A DNA stretch of 64,000 nt from Sinorhizobium alkalisoli. GTDB taxonomy: Bacteria; Pseudomonadota; Alphaproteobacteria; Rhizobiales; Rhizobiaceae. Positions 18,743-27,660 of the stretch are shown piece after piece; position 1 is the first letter of the stretch, and the number at the start of each line of letters is the position of its first letter. Location: contig NZ_CP034910.1 of the NCBI RefSeq assembly GCF_008932245.1, positions 1,054,001 through 1,118,000 of the forward strand. Reading direction: 5' to 3'. The position numbers and the translations under genes are program-made. Below the pieces are notes generated by a model that saw nothing but the letters and a program-made list of their open reading frames with translations, made no database searches and was not told where the DNA came from.

Positions 18743-19690
18743 ATGATCAGACCATCGCTATCTGCGTTCTTTGCCCTGCTTTTCAGTTCTCCGATTGCCT
18801 GGGCATGTGAGGATCCTTCTGCGCAATCGAAGAACATGGACATCGGGTACATCGAGATAAGCCCGGACATCACCCTTAGAAGGATGGTGATGCAAAACTC
18901 CAATCCGAAGGGGACGGTGCTCTTCCTCCATGGATTTCCAGAGACCCTGTGCGCCTGGAAGGATATCTCCCTTGCGCTCGCAGATGACTATGAAGTCCAC
19001 GCCTTCGATTGGCCCGGCTACGGCCTTTCCTCGAGGCCTCCGGCCGAAAGATTCTCCTACGCGCCGAAAGAATACGCCCGCGTCCTGCACGACTACATCG
19101 AGAAGGCGAAGGTCGACGAGTCCAAGCTCACGATCTACGCGACGGACATCGGAGCGTTGCCGGCACTCCTTCTGGCGCTGGAAAAACCGGACATCGCCAA
19201 AAAAATCATTGTCGGCGATTTCGCGCCGTTCAACAGGCCGCAGTACATGTACGAGAGCTTACAAAGCCTGAAGTCAGAGCCATCGGCAGGCAAGACACGC
19301 GCCTACATGAACCAGACACGCGCGGAAATCCTGGAAAATGCCTACAGGAGAGGTTTACCTGAAGAGGCACAATTCGATCTTTCTCCGGACGTCAAGGAAG
19401 ACATGTTCAGAGGATGGGACCATGGCGGGCTAACGTCAGCGGACGCCTTCTATTACTATTATTCCAACTTCACGCGAGACGAAAACTACTTCGAGGCCAA
19501 CACAGACAAGCTGGCGACTCCCGTTAAAGTGATCTGGGGCGAGAAAGACATTTACATCAAAAAAGAAATGGGCATCGAGTTAGCCGAAAAGATCAAGGCA
19601 CAGCTTCGGCTTCTTCCGAACGTCGGTCACTACCCCCACCTGCAAAGCCCGAACGAGACGATAAAAGTGATCCGTGACTCGTTCCAATGA
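18743..19690 (+). CDS. Exported alpha/beta hydrolase with Asp nucleophile
   Basis: A 315-residue protein starting with a signal peptide (MIRPSLSAFFALLFSSPIAWA). The alpha/beta hydrolase core shows HGFPE (63-67) and a nucleophile elbow YATDIGALPA with Asp135, pointing to the epoxide hydrolase/haloalkane dehalogenase branch; the base is likely the His of PNVGHYPHL. Its codon use and rather lysine-rich composition differ a little from neighbouring genes. It is the last gene after the TetR and DUF2798 genes and may be repressed by that TetR. It is the third exported Asp-type hydrolase within 10 kb. Confidence 0.8.
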   Translation: MIRPSLSAFFALLFSSPIAWACEDPSAQSKNMDIGYIEISPDITLRRMVMQNSNPKGTVLFLHGFPETLCAWKDISLALADDYEVHAFDWPGYGLSSRPPAERFSYAPKEYARVLHDYIEKAKVDESKLTIYATDIGALPALLLALEKPDIAKKIIVGDFAPFNRPQYMYESLQSLKSEPSAGKTRAYMNQTRAEILENAYRRGLPEEAQFDLSPDVKEDMFRGWDHGGLTSADAFYYYYSNFTRDENYFEANTDKLATPVKVIWGEKDIYIKKEMGIELAEKIKAQLRLLPNVGHYPHLQSPNETIKVIRDSFQ

Positions 19691-19866
19691 GATGGCTCTG
19701 CCGTTTCTCTGTCAGGGCGCCTTCGATCGGCACGTATGATCCAGTCGATAACACTGCTGAACTGCGCTTTGGCCTCAACCATCCTTTTGACCGAGCAGCG
19801 TTCGTCGCGTTCCATCTGGCGGACCGGAAGGTTGTCGCTGCACGGGACGCCACAGTACCGGAGGCG

Positions 19867-20595
19867 TCAGAACAGCGCGTAATCCGACAGCTCGATTGTG
19901 ACGGCGTTGAAATCGCGGTCGAGACTGCCATCCGGCTTGAGTGTGAACACGCTGCGGCGGGTCGGGTACTTCAGCCCTTCAACGTCGACGTAATCAGATA
20001 TAAAGTGCGCAGCCGGCGTTTCCGCCCACACGTCAACCTCATAATCGTGACGGCACAGCAGGCCGTCCGGGTCGAAGTAGAAGCGCTGTTCTTGCGTGTG
20101 GCTGTGTACGCCCTCGGGAAAGCGCACCGCTACTCCGCGAAGCGTCTCACCATCGTTTTCGATCGGGGCAACATCGCGAGCTTCATAGCCGGGCTCGCAG
20201 AAAACAAACGGCGTCGCATGGTACGTCCACATGGCATAGCCGTTGAAGTAGGCGAGGTTCAGCGGGTCCCATTGTCCGTTGAAACTGCGATCGAACGCTT
20301 CACGTCCGTTGTCTCGCTCGGCGATAATCGAGCCGTCTCCGGCGCTGATCTCCACATGCTCGGGAGTCCAGATCATCGTCCAATCTGGTTCTCCAAAGGG
20401 AGTAACCCGGGTCCATTGGCGGCGAAACTCGCTTGTTGCACGCCGCGGCACAGGAATCAAAGGAGCGCCTTTCAGCTCCCATAGCTTTCCACCGGTCCGT
20501 ATGGTTGAGGCAATACCCTTAAACTTGCGCCAGCGGTCGTACCCGCCATGCGCTTCCAGCGCCTCTTCCAGCAGCGGGTGCAACTTGCCACGCAT
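19867..20595 (-). CDS. Conserved protein of unknown function, 242 residues
   Basis: No family is recognised. ATG 20595 has an excellent site (GAGGAGAA), and the frame has normal coding character. The protein has no signal peptide or membrane segment. It opens with a helix (LHPLLEEALEAHGGYDRWRK) and continues as a tryptophan- and tyrosine-rich, probably beta-rich domain with alternating strands such as WTRVTPFGEPDWTMIWTPEHVEI and EQRFYFDPDGLLCRHDYEVDVW. This resembles lipid- or polyketide-binding outer-layer folds in general, but I would not assign one. It is convergent with the exported hydrolase gene. Confidence 0.65.
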   Translation of the reverse strand: MRGKLHPLLEEALEAHGGYDRWRKFKGIASTIRTGGKLWELKGAPLIPVPRRATSEFRRQWTRVTPFGEPDWTMIWTPEHVEISAGDGSIIAERDNGREAFDRSFNGQWDPLNLAYFNGYAMWTYHATPFVFCEPGYEARDVAPIENDGETLRGVAVRFPEGVHSHTQEQRFYFDPDGLLCRHDYEVDVWAETPAAHFISDYVDVEGLKYPTRRSVFTLKPDGSLDRDFNAVTIELSDYALF

Positions 20596-20878
20596 CGATC
20601 TTCTCCTCAATTGGACCCAGTACGATTAAATTTAACGCTCCTGACCTTGGCCTCGTATCTCATATACCACCTTAAGGGACGCATCGCTTCAATCGCCGAT
20701 CCAAGCCAGGTGGGGAGGCGACGATGTTGCGACCGCGCCGCAAGTCCACGTTGACTGCAAGCCCTCCGGGTACATTGCTCCAGGCATTTCATCGGCCACC
20801 TTGCGGGCCGGCGGACAAATCGGGTTCCGAGTGATGGCCCCGACATGGCTCACTATCATTTTCGCCAGCGGAACAGCG

Positions 20879-21838
20879 TCATGACCAAGGTCTTGCCATT
20901 GAACCGAATTTGACAATGAGTGCGGCCAGCGTCGCAACGAATATCACGTAGGCGAGCGCCGCCTGCCAGGCCCCAATGGGGAAACCAATTAGCAGCAGCG
21001 TGTCGTTCCCACCGGGAATGAGGAGCGCACCCAATCCCATGAGGATGCCCGCAAGCGTTCTCTTGAGTATGGTCGCCGCCGTCGGCCATTTCAGCATGAA
21101 TCCTTGCTTGCTAAGTCTTGCGGAGGCAATACTGCCGCCGAACATGCAGACTGAAATCAAGACGCCCGCGACCGGTATCGAAGCGATCGGTCCAACGGAT
21201 GCAGTGATCGAGAACCCAGGCGCAAGTACCGCCAGGATCGTAGAGGTTATGCCGATCGCCCCCATCACCAGCGTCAACTGCCGGAAATTTGACTCGGATC
21301 TGCGTGAGAAACCGAGCCTCAGAGCTACGATGGCCAACAATACAAGCGCGAGCAGCGCCGCCTCTAGCGACGGGGGAGTGCTTGTCGGTGGCTGATGTGA
21401 AAGCAGATCAAACAGGGATTCAATGTATAGGACAGCATAGATGCCGAAAAACGTGAATGCGAATCCGATTTCGCCATTTCCGATATGCCCAACAGACCCG
21501 AATACACAAGCGCCATTCACATAACTGCCGAGCCCAAGCAAAATGGCAGCGGGAATCAGGTAGCCGAGTGGCGACCAACCCTCCTGCATCATCGGTGCCG
21601 TTTCGAGGATGGCGTAGACGAGGGCCGCCCAGGCGGCGCATTCGATCAAAGCGATGAAACGTGCCGGCCTCCTCTCCGATACCAACTCCCTCGTGGCGAT
21701 GACGGTGCAGATCGATCCCCGATTCATCGCGAAACCGAGAACAAATCCCAGCGCTGCGGCCAAAGCTATACTCGCCCAGGTCTCCAAGCTAGCGGCGACA
21801 GGTCCCATGCCTGATATGTTAATGAGAAATTCGCTCAT
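20879..21838 (-). CDS. YeeE/YedE family membrane protein (sulfur transport family)
   Basis: A 319-residue inner-membrane protein with about 8-9 hydrophobic segments. The family motifs are visible: GFAMNRGSICTVIATRELV in the first half with Cys44, and SYVNGACVFGSVGHI with a second Cys. YeeE/YedE proteins are thought to import thiosulfate or other sulfur compounds through such cysteines. ATG 21838 is preferred; an upstream in-frame start adds 42 poorly conserved residues. It lies downstream of the AhpD-like, cupin and NDH-2-like genes on the same strand, but a strong hairpin separates it from them. Confidence 0.82.
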   Translation of the reverse strand: MSEFLINISGMGPVAASLETWASIALAAALGFVLGFAMNRGSICTVIATRELVSERRPARFIALIECAAWAALVYAILETAPMMQEGWSPLGYLIPAAILLGLGSYVNGACVFGSVGHIGNGEIGFAFTFFGIYAVLYIESLFDLLSHQPPTSTPPSLEAALLALVLLAIVALRLGFSRRSESNFRQLTLVMGAIGITSTILAVLAPGFSITASVGPIASIPVAGVLISVCMFGGSIASARLSKQGFMLKWPTAATILKRTLAGILMGLGALLIPGGNDTLLLIGFPIGAWQAALAYVIFVATLAALIVKFGSMARPWS

Positions 21839-21934
21839 TCGGCAAACGGCCTCGCGCACCGCTCCAGTTTCAGACACATTCAAGCATTCATTACTAATGG
21901 CCGTCGCTGCGATTTCGGCGGCTGCTGGCCAGCC

Positions 21935-21963
21935 TGCGGACGCGCGACGACCGCGCGTCCGCA
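21935..21963 (-). terminator. Strong hairpin after the AhpD-like gene
   Basis: A perfect 12-bp inverted repeat (TGCGGACGCGCG / CGCGCGTCCGCA) with a 5-base loop lies just beyond the stop of the AhpD-like gene and before the YeeE gene. No T-run was seen in the minus direction. Confidence 0.6.
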
Positions 21964-21978
21964 AAGAGTTGCTGCCTT

Positions 21979-22434
21979 TTATTTTTCGAGCGCAGCTTGT
22001 GGCGTATTTCGGAAACTGATCGCCATTCGGTTGTAGGCGTTCATCAGGCCGATCGCGATCGTCAGATCGACGAGTTCGCGCTCGTCGAAGACTGCGCGCG
22101 CTACCTCATAGGCTTCATCGGGAACGCCAGTCTCGGCGACGCGCGTCACCGATTCGGCCCAGGCAAGGGCGGCTCGCTCGCGCTCGTCGAAGAGATTGCC
22201 GGCCTCCCTCCACGCCTGCGCCAGCGCGATCTTCTCGATCTGTTGCCCTTTCTTCAGCAGGTCGCGGGTGTGCATGTCGAGGCAGTAGGCGCAGTTGTTG
22301 ATCTGCGAGATACGAAGATAGACAAGTTCGACCAACTCCGAAGGTAGGCCGCTCTGCATGATGTAGCCGTAGACCCCGCCGAGGGCTTTGACGCCGGCCG
22401 GCGCGATCTGGTTGTAGTCGAGACGCTTGCTCAT
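21979..22434 (-). CDS. Carboxymuconolactone decarboxylase/AhpD-family protein
   Basis: A 151-residue alpha-helical protein with the AhpD-like redox motif CAYCLDMHTRDLLKKG (CxxC followed by His three residues later). Such proteins act as alkylhydroperoxidases or as disulfide carriers; the second CxxC-type residues and His support a redox role over decarboxylation. The start ATG has AAGGAAC upstream. It follows the exported cupin gene at 24 bases on the same strand, so they are likely co-transcribed. Confidence 0.88.
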   Translation of the reverse strand: MSKRLDYNQIAPAGVKALGGVYGYIMQSGLPSELVELVYLRISQINNCAYCLDMHTRDLLKKGQQIEKIALAQAWREAGNLFDERERAALAWAESVTRVAETGVPDEAYEVARAVFDERELVDLTIAIGLMNAYNRMAISFRNTPQAALEK

Positions 22435-22458
22435 TTGTTTGTTCCTTGAAGGGCGGTT

Positions 22459-22869
22459 TTACTCAATGGGGGTGGTCAGTGCCTTTTCGTCGCTATCGAG
22501 GACGAATACGGCGAGGAGCTTTGCGGGCTTGGCCTTGCTCGCATTACGGCTGACGAGATGCTTGGAGGCCGGCGGTTCGTGCCAGCTCTCGCCGGCGCGG
22601 TAGACCTGCCCCGGACCGTCATTCACCTTCGACTCGATTTCTCCAGAGAGGACATAGGCGAAGATGAACGACGAGTCCGCGTGCGCGTGCGGTACCGAAG
22701 CCCCGCCCGGCGGATAGTCGACGATTACGGCCTTCAGCGTCTTGTCCGGTATGTTGGGTATGGTCTTTTCGAAATGTGGCGTGACAACTTCGGCGGGCTC
22801 ATGCGCTGCGGCAGGCATGGCGGTGACGATGGCGGCGCAGGTCGCGCCTATGATGAATCGTGAATTCAT
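22459..22869 (-). CDS. Exported cupin-domain protein
   Basis: A 136-residue protein with a signal peptide (MNSRFIIGATCAAIVTAMPAAAH) and a single cupin barrel: PHAHADSSFIFAYVLSGEIE is metal motif 1 and RAGESWHEPPASKHLVSRNA is motif 2. It should be a small periplasmic metal-binding protein, possibly an oxidoreductase or sensor. ATG 22869 is preferred over an upstream in-frame start because the signal peptide begins there and AAGGAGAAGTG precedes it. It sits between the NDH-2-like gene and the AhpD-like gene. Confidence 0.82.
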   Translation of the reverse strand: MNSRFIIGATCAAIVTAMPAAAHEPAEVVTPHFEKTIPNIPDKTLKAVIVDYPPGGASVPHAHADSSFIFAYVLSGEIESKVNDGPGQVYRAGESWHEPPASKHLVSRNASKAKPAKLLAVFVLDSDEKALTTPIE

Positions 22870-22904
22870 GACGACACTTCTCCTTTTATGACGTCCCTGT
22901 GGGA

Positions 22905-22995
22905 AAGCGAGCCCGTATCCTCTCGGAAGGAGGAGTTCGGACGGGCTCGCTTGCGGCAGCCAGTGCAGTGCAGAAGGATGAGTGCATTGGCTGCC
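22905..22995 (-). terminator. Two consecutive hairpins between the NDH-2-like and cupin genes
   Basis: AAGCGAGCCCGT (22905-22916) pairs with ACGGGCTCGCTT (22941-22952), and GGCAGCCAGTGCA (22955-22967) pairs with TGCATTGGCTGCC (22983-22995) with one G-T wobble. They could end the NDH-2-like transcript or act as processing/stability elements inside a longer one. Confidence 0.5.
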
Positions 22996-23031
22996 TCGAA
23001 CGATCGTTGGCTTCTTCATGCCCACGCAGGA

Positions 23032-24240
23032 TCAGGCGACGACGATGCGCAAAGGGTCTGCAGCCGCAAGAGCCGCGGCCCGTTCGGCACTCGGCGGATA
23101 GATCCATTCGGTGTTGATCCTGGTTTTCAGCCTTTTTGCTTCGGCACCGGAAAGCTTTATCTGGCGGTCCCATCCTTCGGTATAAACTGCGCCCCATGGA
23201 CCCAGATCGAGGCACGTGACGTACTTCTCCTGGCTGTAGGGTATCGGATCCACCCCGAGCAAATCCGCCGCGACGTTGTGTCCAGCGGAGCGCCCGAGAT
23301 TCTGGGCGTGCTGGCAGCTCATCATGGTGCGGTTGCCGTCATCATCCGTCGCGGCATAGGCAACATCACCGGTCGCATAGACGTTCGAGTGACCGATGAC
23401 CTTAAGGTTCCGATCGACATGGAGACGTCCGAAAGCATCTTTTTCCGCGTCGATCTGCTTCGTTATGGGGTTGGCGCGGGCGCCTGCCGTCCAGACCACG
23501 GTGGCCGCGTCGATCCGTTCGCCGGACGCCAGCGTCACGCCCTCGGGGTCAATGGCGATAATCCCTTCGCCGAGACGGGTCTCCACCCCGAGTTCCGCGA
23601 ACGCCTGCTCGATGACCGGGCGAGGGCCTGGTCCGAGATCCGGTCCAATCGCATCGTTACGCTCGACGACGACGACGCGGACGTCGGCGTCCTTTCCGAG
23701 TGCGGCACGAAGACGATGCGGCATCTCTGCGGCCGTCTCGATCCCGGTGAAACCGCCGCCGGCGACGACCACCGTGTTGCGGGAACGGCTTTCCGGAAGG
23801 CGCCGTAGTTCAGAAATATGTTCCTCGAGCACCGCGGCGTCGGCAAGCTGGTCTACATTGAAGGCGTGGGCCAGCCCCGGGATGTCGGGACGGAACAACA
23901 CGCTGCCAGTCGCCAGAACAAGCTTGCTATAGCTTATTGTCGTCTCGCGGCCCTCGTCGTCCGAGTAGCTCACGGAATTCTTTGCCGTTGAGACAGCCGT
24001 CGCATAGCCTTTGATGAAGCGCACGCCTGCATTGGCGAATATCTCCGACAAGGGTGCCTTCATCATGGACGCGTTTTTCTCGTAAAGGCGTGGGCGGATG
24101 TGCAGTTCGGGCTGCGGGGCGATTACCGCAACCTCGACAGATCCATCCGCCTTTCCCTGCTGGTCAAGCAGCCGCATGGCACCAAGTGCCGACCACATTC
24201 CGGCAAAGCCGGCGCCGATGATCAGAATTCGTTCGCTCAT
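23032..24240 (-). CDS. NDH-2-like FAD/NAD(P)-dependent pyridine nucleotide oxidoreductase
   Basis: A 402-residue two-dinucleotide-binding-domain flavoprotein. The FAD-binding GAGFAG is near residue 8, the NAD(P)-binding VVVAGGGFTGIETAAEM is near 160, and the second FAD contact YATGDVAYA near 300. It resembles type II NADH dehydrogenases and the related quinone/sulfide reductases, which pass electrons from NAD(P)H to quinones at the membrane; a conserved sulfide-quinone-reductase Cys pair was not seen. It is divergent from the Rrf2-type regulator, which probably controls it. Confidence 0.82.
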   Translation of the reverse strand: MSERILIIGAGFAGMWSALGAMRLLDQQGKADGSVEVAVIAPQPELHIRPRLYEKNASMMKAPLSEIFANAGVRFIKGYATAVSTAKNSVSYSDDEGRETTISYSKLVLATGSVLFRPDIPGLAHAFNVDQLADAAVLEEHISELRRLPESRSRNTVVVAGGGFTGIETAAEMPHRLRAALGKDADVRVVVVERNDAIGPDLGPGPRPVIEQAFAELGVETRLGEGIIAIDPEGVTLASGERIDAATVVWTAGARANPITKQIDAEKDAFGRLHVDRNLKVIGHSNVYATGDVAYAATDDDGNRTMMSCQHAQNLGRSAGHNVAADLLGVDPIPYSQEKYVTCLDLGPWGAVYTEGWDRQIKLSGAEAKRLKTRINTEWIYPPSAERAAALAAADPLRIVVA

Positions 24241-24369
24241 TTCGGTTCCTCTAAGACAAGGCTTCGCTTTCGGCGGGACGACGTCCAGCCGGTCAGACGG
24301 TTGCCGTTCAGTTAGCTGTCTCCGGAGCGGAGACGGGTTCCGCGACGATCTTCATGGCGTCGCACTAAC

Positions 24370-24503
24370 TACGACTAATGTAATCGGAGTTAATGCGCAA
24401 CGACAATTCCGGCCGCTTCTGGAGACGCTTTGTCAACAGGAGGGAGACGGGGCAGGCATTGCACAAACGGATCACCAATAGTATCTACGACTACATTTGT
24501 CGT
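24370..24503 (+). promoter_or_regulatory. Shared promoter region with paired TACGACTA sites
   Basis: The divergent region between the NDH-2-like gene and the Rrf2 gene contains the octamer TACGACTA twice, at 24370-24377 and 24486-24493. The second copy lies in an inverted repeat ACGAC-N7-GTCGT (24487-24503), 18 bases before the Rrf2 ATG. These are the best operator candidates for the adjacent Rrf2-type regulator. Confidence 0.5.
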
Positions 24504-24521
24504 TGTTTAAGCGGTGATTCC

Positions 24522-25058
24522 ATGGCGCATGTAAGCGCAGGCGTTGAATACGCTCTTCACTGTCTCCTTTACCTCATCGATGCGGAGGAGTTGGGCCAGC
24601 CGGCAAGCGCGCGCGATCTTGCCGAGTTGCAAAAGGTCCCTGCCGAATTTGTTGCGAAGCTTTTCACCAAACTCCAGAAAGCGGGCATCGTCGTCGCCCG
24701 TGAGGGAATTGGCGGCGGCTTTGCGCTCGCGCGTCCTGCGACAGACATCACCGCACTCGATGTCATCGAGGCCGTCGATGGGCGTAAAGCGCTGTTCGAA
24801 TGCAAGGAAATCCGTGCTCAGTGCACGCTTTTCGCAGACCGCACGCCCGCCTGGGCGATGGACGGCGTCTGCTCCATTCACGCGGTCATGATCGAGGCTG
24901 AGAAGCGGACAAGAGAAGTGCTGGCCGGTCACACGCTGGCAAGCATCGCCGGACGCGCAGCGGCGAAGGCACCCAAGGATCATGCGGACCGCGTAAAAGA
25001 ATGGTTGGCGGCGCGCACGCCGCGGCGTCGCCGCCGCGGCAATCCAGCAAAAGGTTGA
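24522..25058 (+). CDS. Rrf2-family transcriptional regulator with cluster-type cysteines
   Basis: A 178-residue regulator. The N-terminal winged helix (VEYALHCLLYLID ... ARDLAELQKVPAEFVAKLFTKLQKAGIVVAREGIGGGFALARP) is typical of Rrf2/NsrR/IscR. Cys94, Cys101 and Cys117 are placed as in iron-sulfur-sensing members, so it may sense NO, oxidants or redox state through a cluster. A basic C-terminal tail (RRRRRG) follows. ATG 24522 fits the family start; the longer frame extends into the promoter. It is divergent from the NDH-2-like gene. Confidence 0.88.
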   Translation: MAHVSAGVEYALHCLLYLIDAEELGQPASARDLAELQKVPAEFVAKLFTKLQKAGIVVAREGIGGGFALARPATDITALDVIEAVDGRKALFECKEIRAQCTLFADRTPAWAMDGVCSIHAVMIEAEKRTREVLAGHTLASIAGRAAAKAPKDHADRVKEWLAARTPRRRRRGNPAKG

Positions 25059-25082
25059 TTGATATGCGGTCCTCTGCGTAGA

Positions 25083-25109
25083 GAAGTGCGTTCAGTCTGA
25101 ACGCGCTTC
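25083..25109. terminator. Bidirectional hairpin between convergent genes
   Basis: GAAGTGCGTTC and GAACGCGCTTC form an 11-base stem with one mismatch and a 5-base loop between the convergent Rrf2 and msrA genes. It can serve both transcripts. Confidence 0.6.
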
Positions 25110-25182
25110 CCTGGCTGCACGCCTCGATGAGCAGGCATGAACGCGAGGACAGACGCCGCGGCCAGAGATTAGCGCTGGCCGG

Positions 25183-25689
25183 CTATTCGGCCGCCGCGCG
25201 CCGGGGCAGCACCCAGTTGGGGCGCGGGAAGTGGCAGGTGTAGCCGCTGGGGTAGTTCTGCAGGTAATCCTGGTGCTCCGGCTCCGCCTCCCAGAAGTCT
25301 CCCACTGGCTCGACTTCGGTCACGACCTTGCCCGGCCAAAGGCCCGACGCCTCGACGTCCGCGATGGTGTCCTCTGCTATTCGCTTCTGCTCGTCGTCGA
25401 CATAGTAGATCGCCGAGCGGTAGGAGGTGCCGATGTCATTGCCCTGTCGGTTCTTCGTGGTCGGATCGTGGATCTGGAAGAAGAACTCCAGAATCCGCCT
25501 GTAGCTGATCTTCTCGGGATCGAAGATGATTTCGATACCCTCGGCGTGGGTACCGTGATTGCGGTAGGTCGCATTCGGTACGTCGCCGCCGGTGTAGCCC
25601 ACGCGGGTCGCGATGACGCCGGGGAGCTTGCGGATCAAGTCCTGCATCCCCCAGAAGCAGCCACCGGCCAAAACAGCTCTCTCGGTCAT
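25183..25689 (-). CDS. msrA: Peptide methionine sulfoxide reductase A
   Basis: MsrA reduces the S epimer of methionine sulfoxide in proteins and free amino acid, using thioredoxin. The catalytic motif GGCFWG is at 9-14 (Cys11), with [28 protein letters not shown] and YRSAIYY as expected. The 168-residue length is normal and no signal peptide is present, so it acts in the cytoplasm. Its start codon directly abuts the msrB stop, so the two are one operon. Confidence 0.95.
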   Translation of the reverse strand: MTERAVLAGGCFWGMQDLIRKLPGVIATRVGYTGGDVPNATYRNHGTHAEGIEIIFDPEKISYRRILEFFFQIHDPTTKNRQGNDIGTSYRSAIYYVDDEQKRIAEDTIADVEASGLWPGKVVTEVEPVGDFWEAEPEHQDYLQNYPSGYTCHFPRPNWVLPRRAAAE

Positions 25690-26133
25690 TCAGATATCCT
25701 CTACCTGGTTGATATAGGCGCCGTAGCCCTCGGCCTCCATTTCCTCATGCGGAATGAAGCGCAGTGCGGCGGAATTGATGCAGTAACGCAAGCCTCCCCG
25801 GTCCCGGGGACCATCCGGAAATACGTGGCCGAGGTGACTGTCGCCGTGTGCAGAGCGCACCTCGGTGCGGATCATACCATAGGAGTCGTCCCTGAGTTCG
25901 CTGACGTTTGCCGGTACGATCGGCTTGGTGAAACTCGGCCACCCGCAGCCGGAATCGAACTTGTCGGCCGAGGCGAAGAGCGGTTCGCCGGAAACGATAT
26001 CGACATAGATCCCCGGCCTTTTGTTGTCATTATACTCCCCCGTGAAGGGGCGCTCGGTGCCATTCTGCTGGGTTACCCGAAACTGCTCGGGGGTCAGCTT
26101 CCTGACCGCTTCGTCGGTCTTCTTGTAGGTCAT
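25690..26133 (-). CDS. msrB: Peptide methionine-(R)-S-oxide reductase B
   Basis: MsrB reduces the R epimer of methionine sulfoxide. Catalytic Cys118 is in [11 protein letters not shown] and the resolving Cys is probably Cys63 in SGCGWPSF. The two CxxC zinc sites of many MsrBs are absent, so this is the zinc-free form. The 147-residue protein is cytoplasmic. ATG 26133 follows GGAGACAGGCA. It is the first gene of the msrB-msrA operon. Confidence 0.95.
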   Translation of the reverse strand: MTYKKTDEAVRKLTPEQFRVTQQNGTERPFTGEYNDNKRPGIYVDIVSGEPLFASADKFDSGCGWPSFTKPIVPANVSELRDDSYGMIRTEVRSAHGDSHLGHVFPDGPRDRGGLRYCINSAALRFIPHEEMEAEGYGAYINQVEDI

Positions 26134-26178
26134 TGCCTGTCTCCGTTGTTTAGATCTTGATCGAGTAGCGCCGATCGT

Positions 26179-27639
26179 TCAGACGGGTGATGTCGTCGTC
26201 CCGACGGTCGCTTCCACACGACGTGCGAGTTCGAGGAGGCTACTGTCACGCCCGTGCGCACCGTCAATCTCAAGCCCCATCGGAAGCCCGTTTTTAGACA
26301 GGCCCGTAGGAATGCTTATACCTGGCAAATCGGCTAGGCTCGCAGCGATGGTGTTCTTTGCCAGAACCAGATCGCTGACCTCCTGATCCGCGATTGCGAA
26401 CTTCGACTGCTGCTCGATCAATGGTGCCGTGCAGGGAGTCGTTGGAAAGAGAAGTGCAACAGCCCCGCTGCGAGTAAAGGCTTCGCTGAATCGGCGCTGA
26501 ATTTCCGGTCGATCGAGCGATAGCGCTGCCTCATATGTCTCGCGAGAATATCCGGGTCCGCTCGGCAGGACTACGTGCCCCCAAGCTTCTCTAAGACCGG
26601 GTTTCAAACCGTTATAGATCGCGTCGAATGAAGTAGGAACGCCGTTGCGATGAAGAAATCCAGAGATCGCTTCCATCGTCTCATGGAAAAAGATGTTCCA
26701 CGTTGCCCCTTCGGTGATCGAGGCGAAGTCTTCTCCAAGATCTATCGAGACAATCTCGGCACCAGCCTCGCGTAGCCGCCGAACCGTGTCGTTGAAATGC
26801 GCCTCGATGTCAGGCTCAACCAGATCAAGATATTGCGGAGGCGCATAGGCTAACCTGACACCCTTGAGGTCAGACCGATCGGAGCGTGCGGTCGCTTCAG
26901 CCTTCGTGACGATTTGATCGATCAGGGCGCAGTCTTCGACGTTGCTCGCAAGCACGCCTGTTGTATCGAGGGTATGAGAGATCGGGGCAACCCCATTACC
27001 TGGCCACCGCCCCGTCGTCGGCTTGAAGCCGACCACGCCACACAGCGACGCAGGCACTCGGATCGAACCTACCGTATCGCCCCCTAGGGCCGCGGGCACG
27101 ATTCGAGCCGCCACGGACGCGCCAGCCCCGCTGGAGGAACCCCCAGAGACATGATTGCGGTTATGCGGATTTTTCACCTGACCATAGGGGCTGTTGTTGC
27201 CGGTCAAGCCGTAGGACATCTCAACGAGGTTATTTTTGCCAAAGATGATGCCGCCAGCATCCTTGATCGCGCCAACGACCTCGGCGTTCTTTTCCGGCAC
27301 GAAACCTTCCAGATTCCGCACCCCAAGCGTCGTTCGCAGTCCTTGAGTCAGATAGCTGTCCTTGACCGCCAACGGAACGCCGAGAAGGGGAGCAGTGGAA
27401 CCAGCGGCGCGGGCCTTGTCCGCATTTCTGGCCGCCGCCAGCACAGCGCCCTCATCTATCGTGATGAACGCATTTAGATCGGAGTGCGTCCGGGCGCGCT
27501 GGAGGAGCGCGGCCGTATAGGACTCCGACGAGATGTCGCCATCACGAATGGCAGCAGCCGCCGCGACGATGCCAAGCCCGGTGAGCCCTTCCGCTTCCGG
27601 CTCAGAGGCTGTTCTAACGAATACTTCGTTCTCGTGCAT
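26179..27639 (-). CDS. Amidase (amidase signature family)
   Basis: A 486-residue Ser-cisSer-Lys hydrolase that cleaves an amide bond. The catalytic Lys is in VPLAVKDSYL, the Ser-rich region is VSGGSSSGAGASVAA, and the nucleophile is the Ser in GGDTVGSIRVPAS. The C-terminal ISIPTGLSKNGLPMGLEI is also typical. There is no signal peptide. ATG 27639 is preferred to an upstream in-frame start because GTGAGG precedes it. The substrate is unknown. A second amidase at 36646 belongs to a purine-type transport operon; the two are not close copies. Confidence 0.88.
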   Translation of the reverse strand: MHENEVFVRTASEPEAEGLTGLGIVAAAAAIRDGDISSESYTAALLQRARTHSDLNAFITIDEGAVLAAARNADKARAAGSTAPLLGVPLAVKDSYLTQGLRTTLGVRNLEGFVPEKNAEVVGAIKDAGGIIFGKNNLVEMSYGLTGNNSPYGQVKNPHNRNHVSGGSSSGAGASVAARIVPAALGGDTVGSIRVPASLCGVVGFKPTTGRWPGNGVAPISHTLDTTGVLASNVEDCALIDQIVTKAEATARSDRSDLKGVRLAYAPPQYLDLVEPDIEAHFNDTVRRLREAGAEIVSIDLGEDFASITEGATWNIFFHETMEAISGFLHRNGVPTSFDAIYNGLKPGLREAWGHVVLPSGPGYSRETYEAALSLDRPEIQRRFSEAFTRSGAVALLFPTTPCTAPLIEQQSKFAIADQEVSDLVLAKNTIAASLADLPGISIPTGLSKNGLPMGLEIDGAHGRDSSLLELARRVEATVGTTTSPV

Positions 27640-27660
27640 GATAACCTCACTTTGGCCCAG

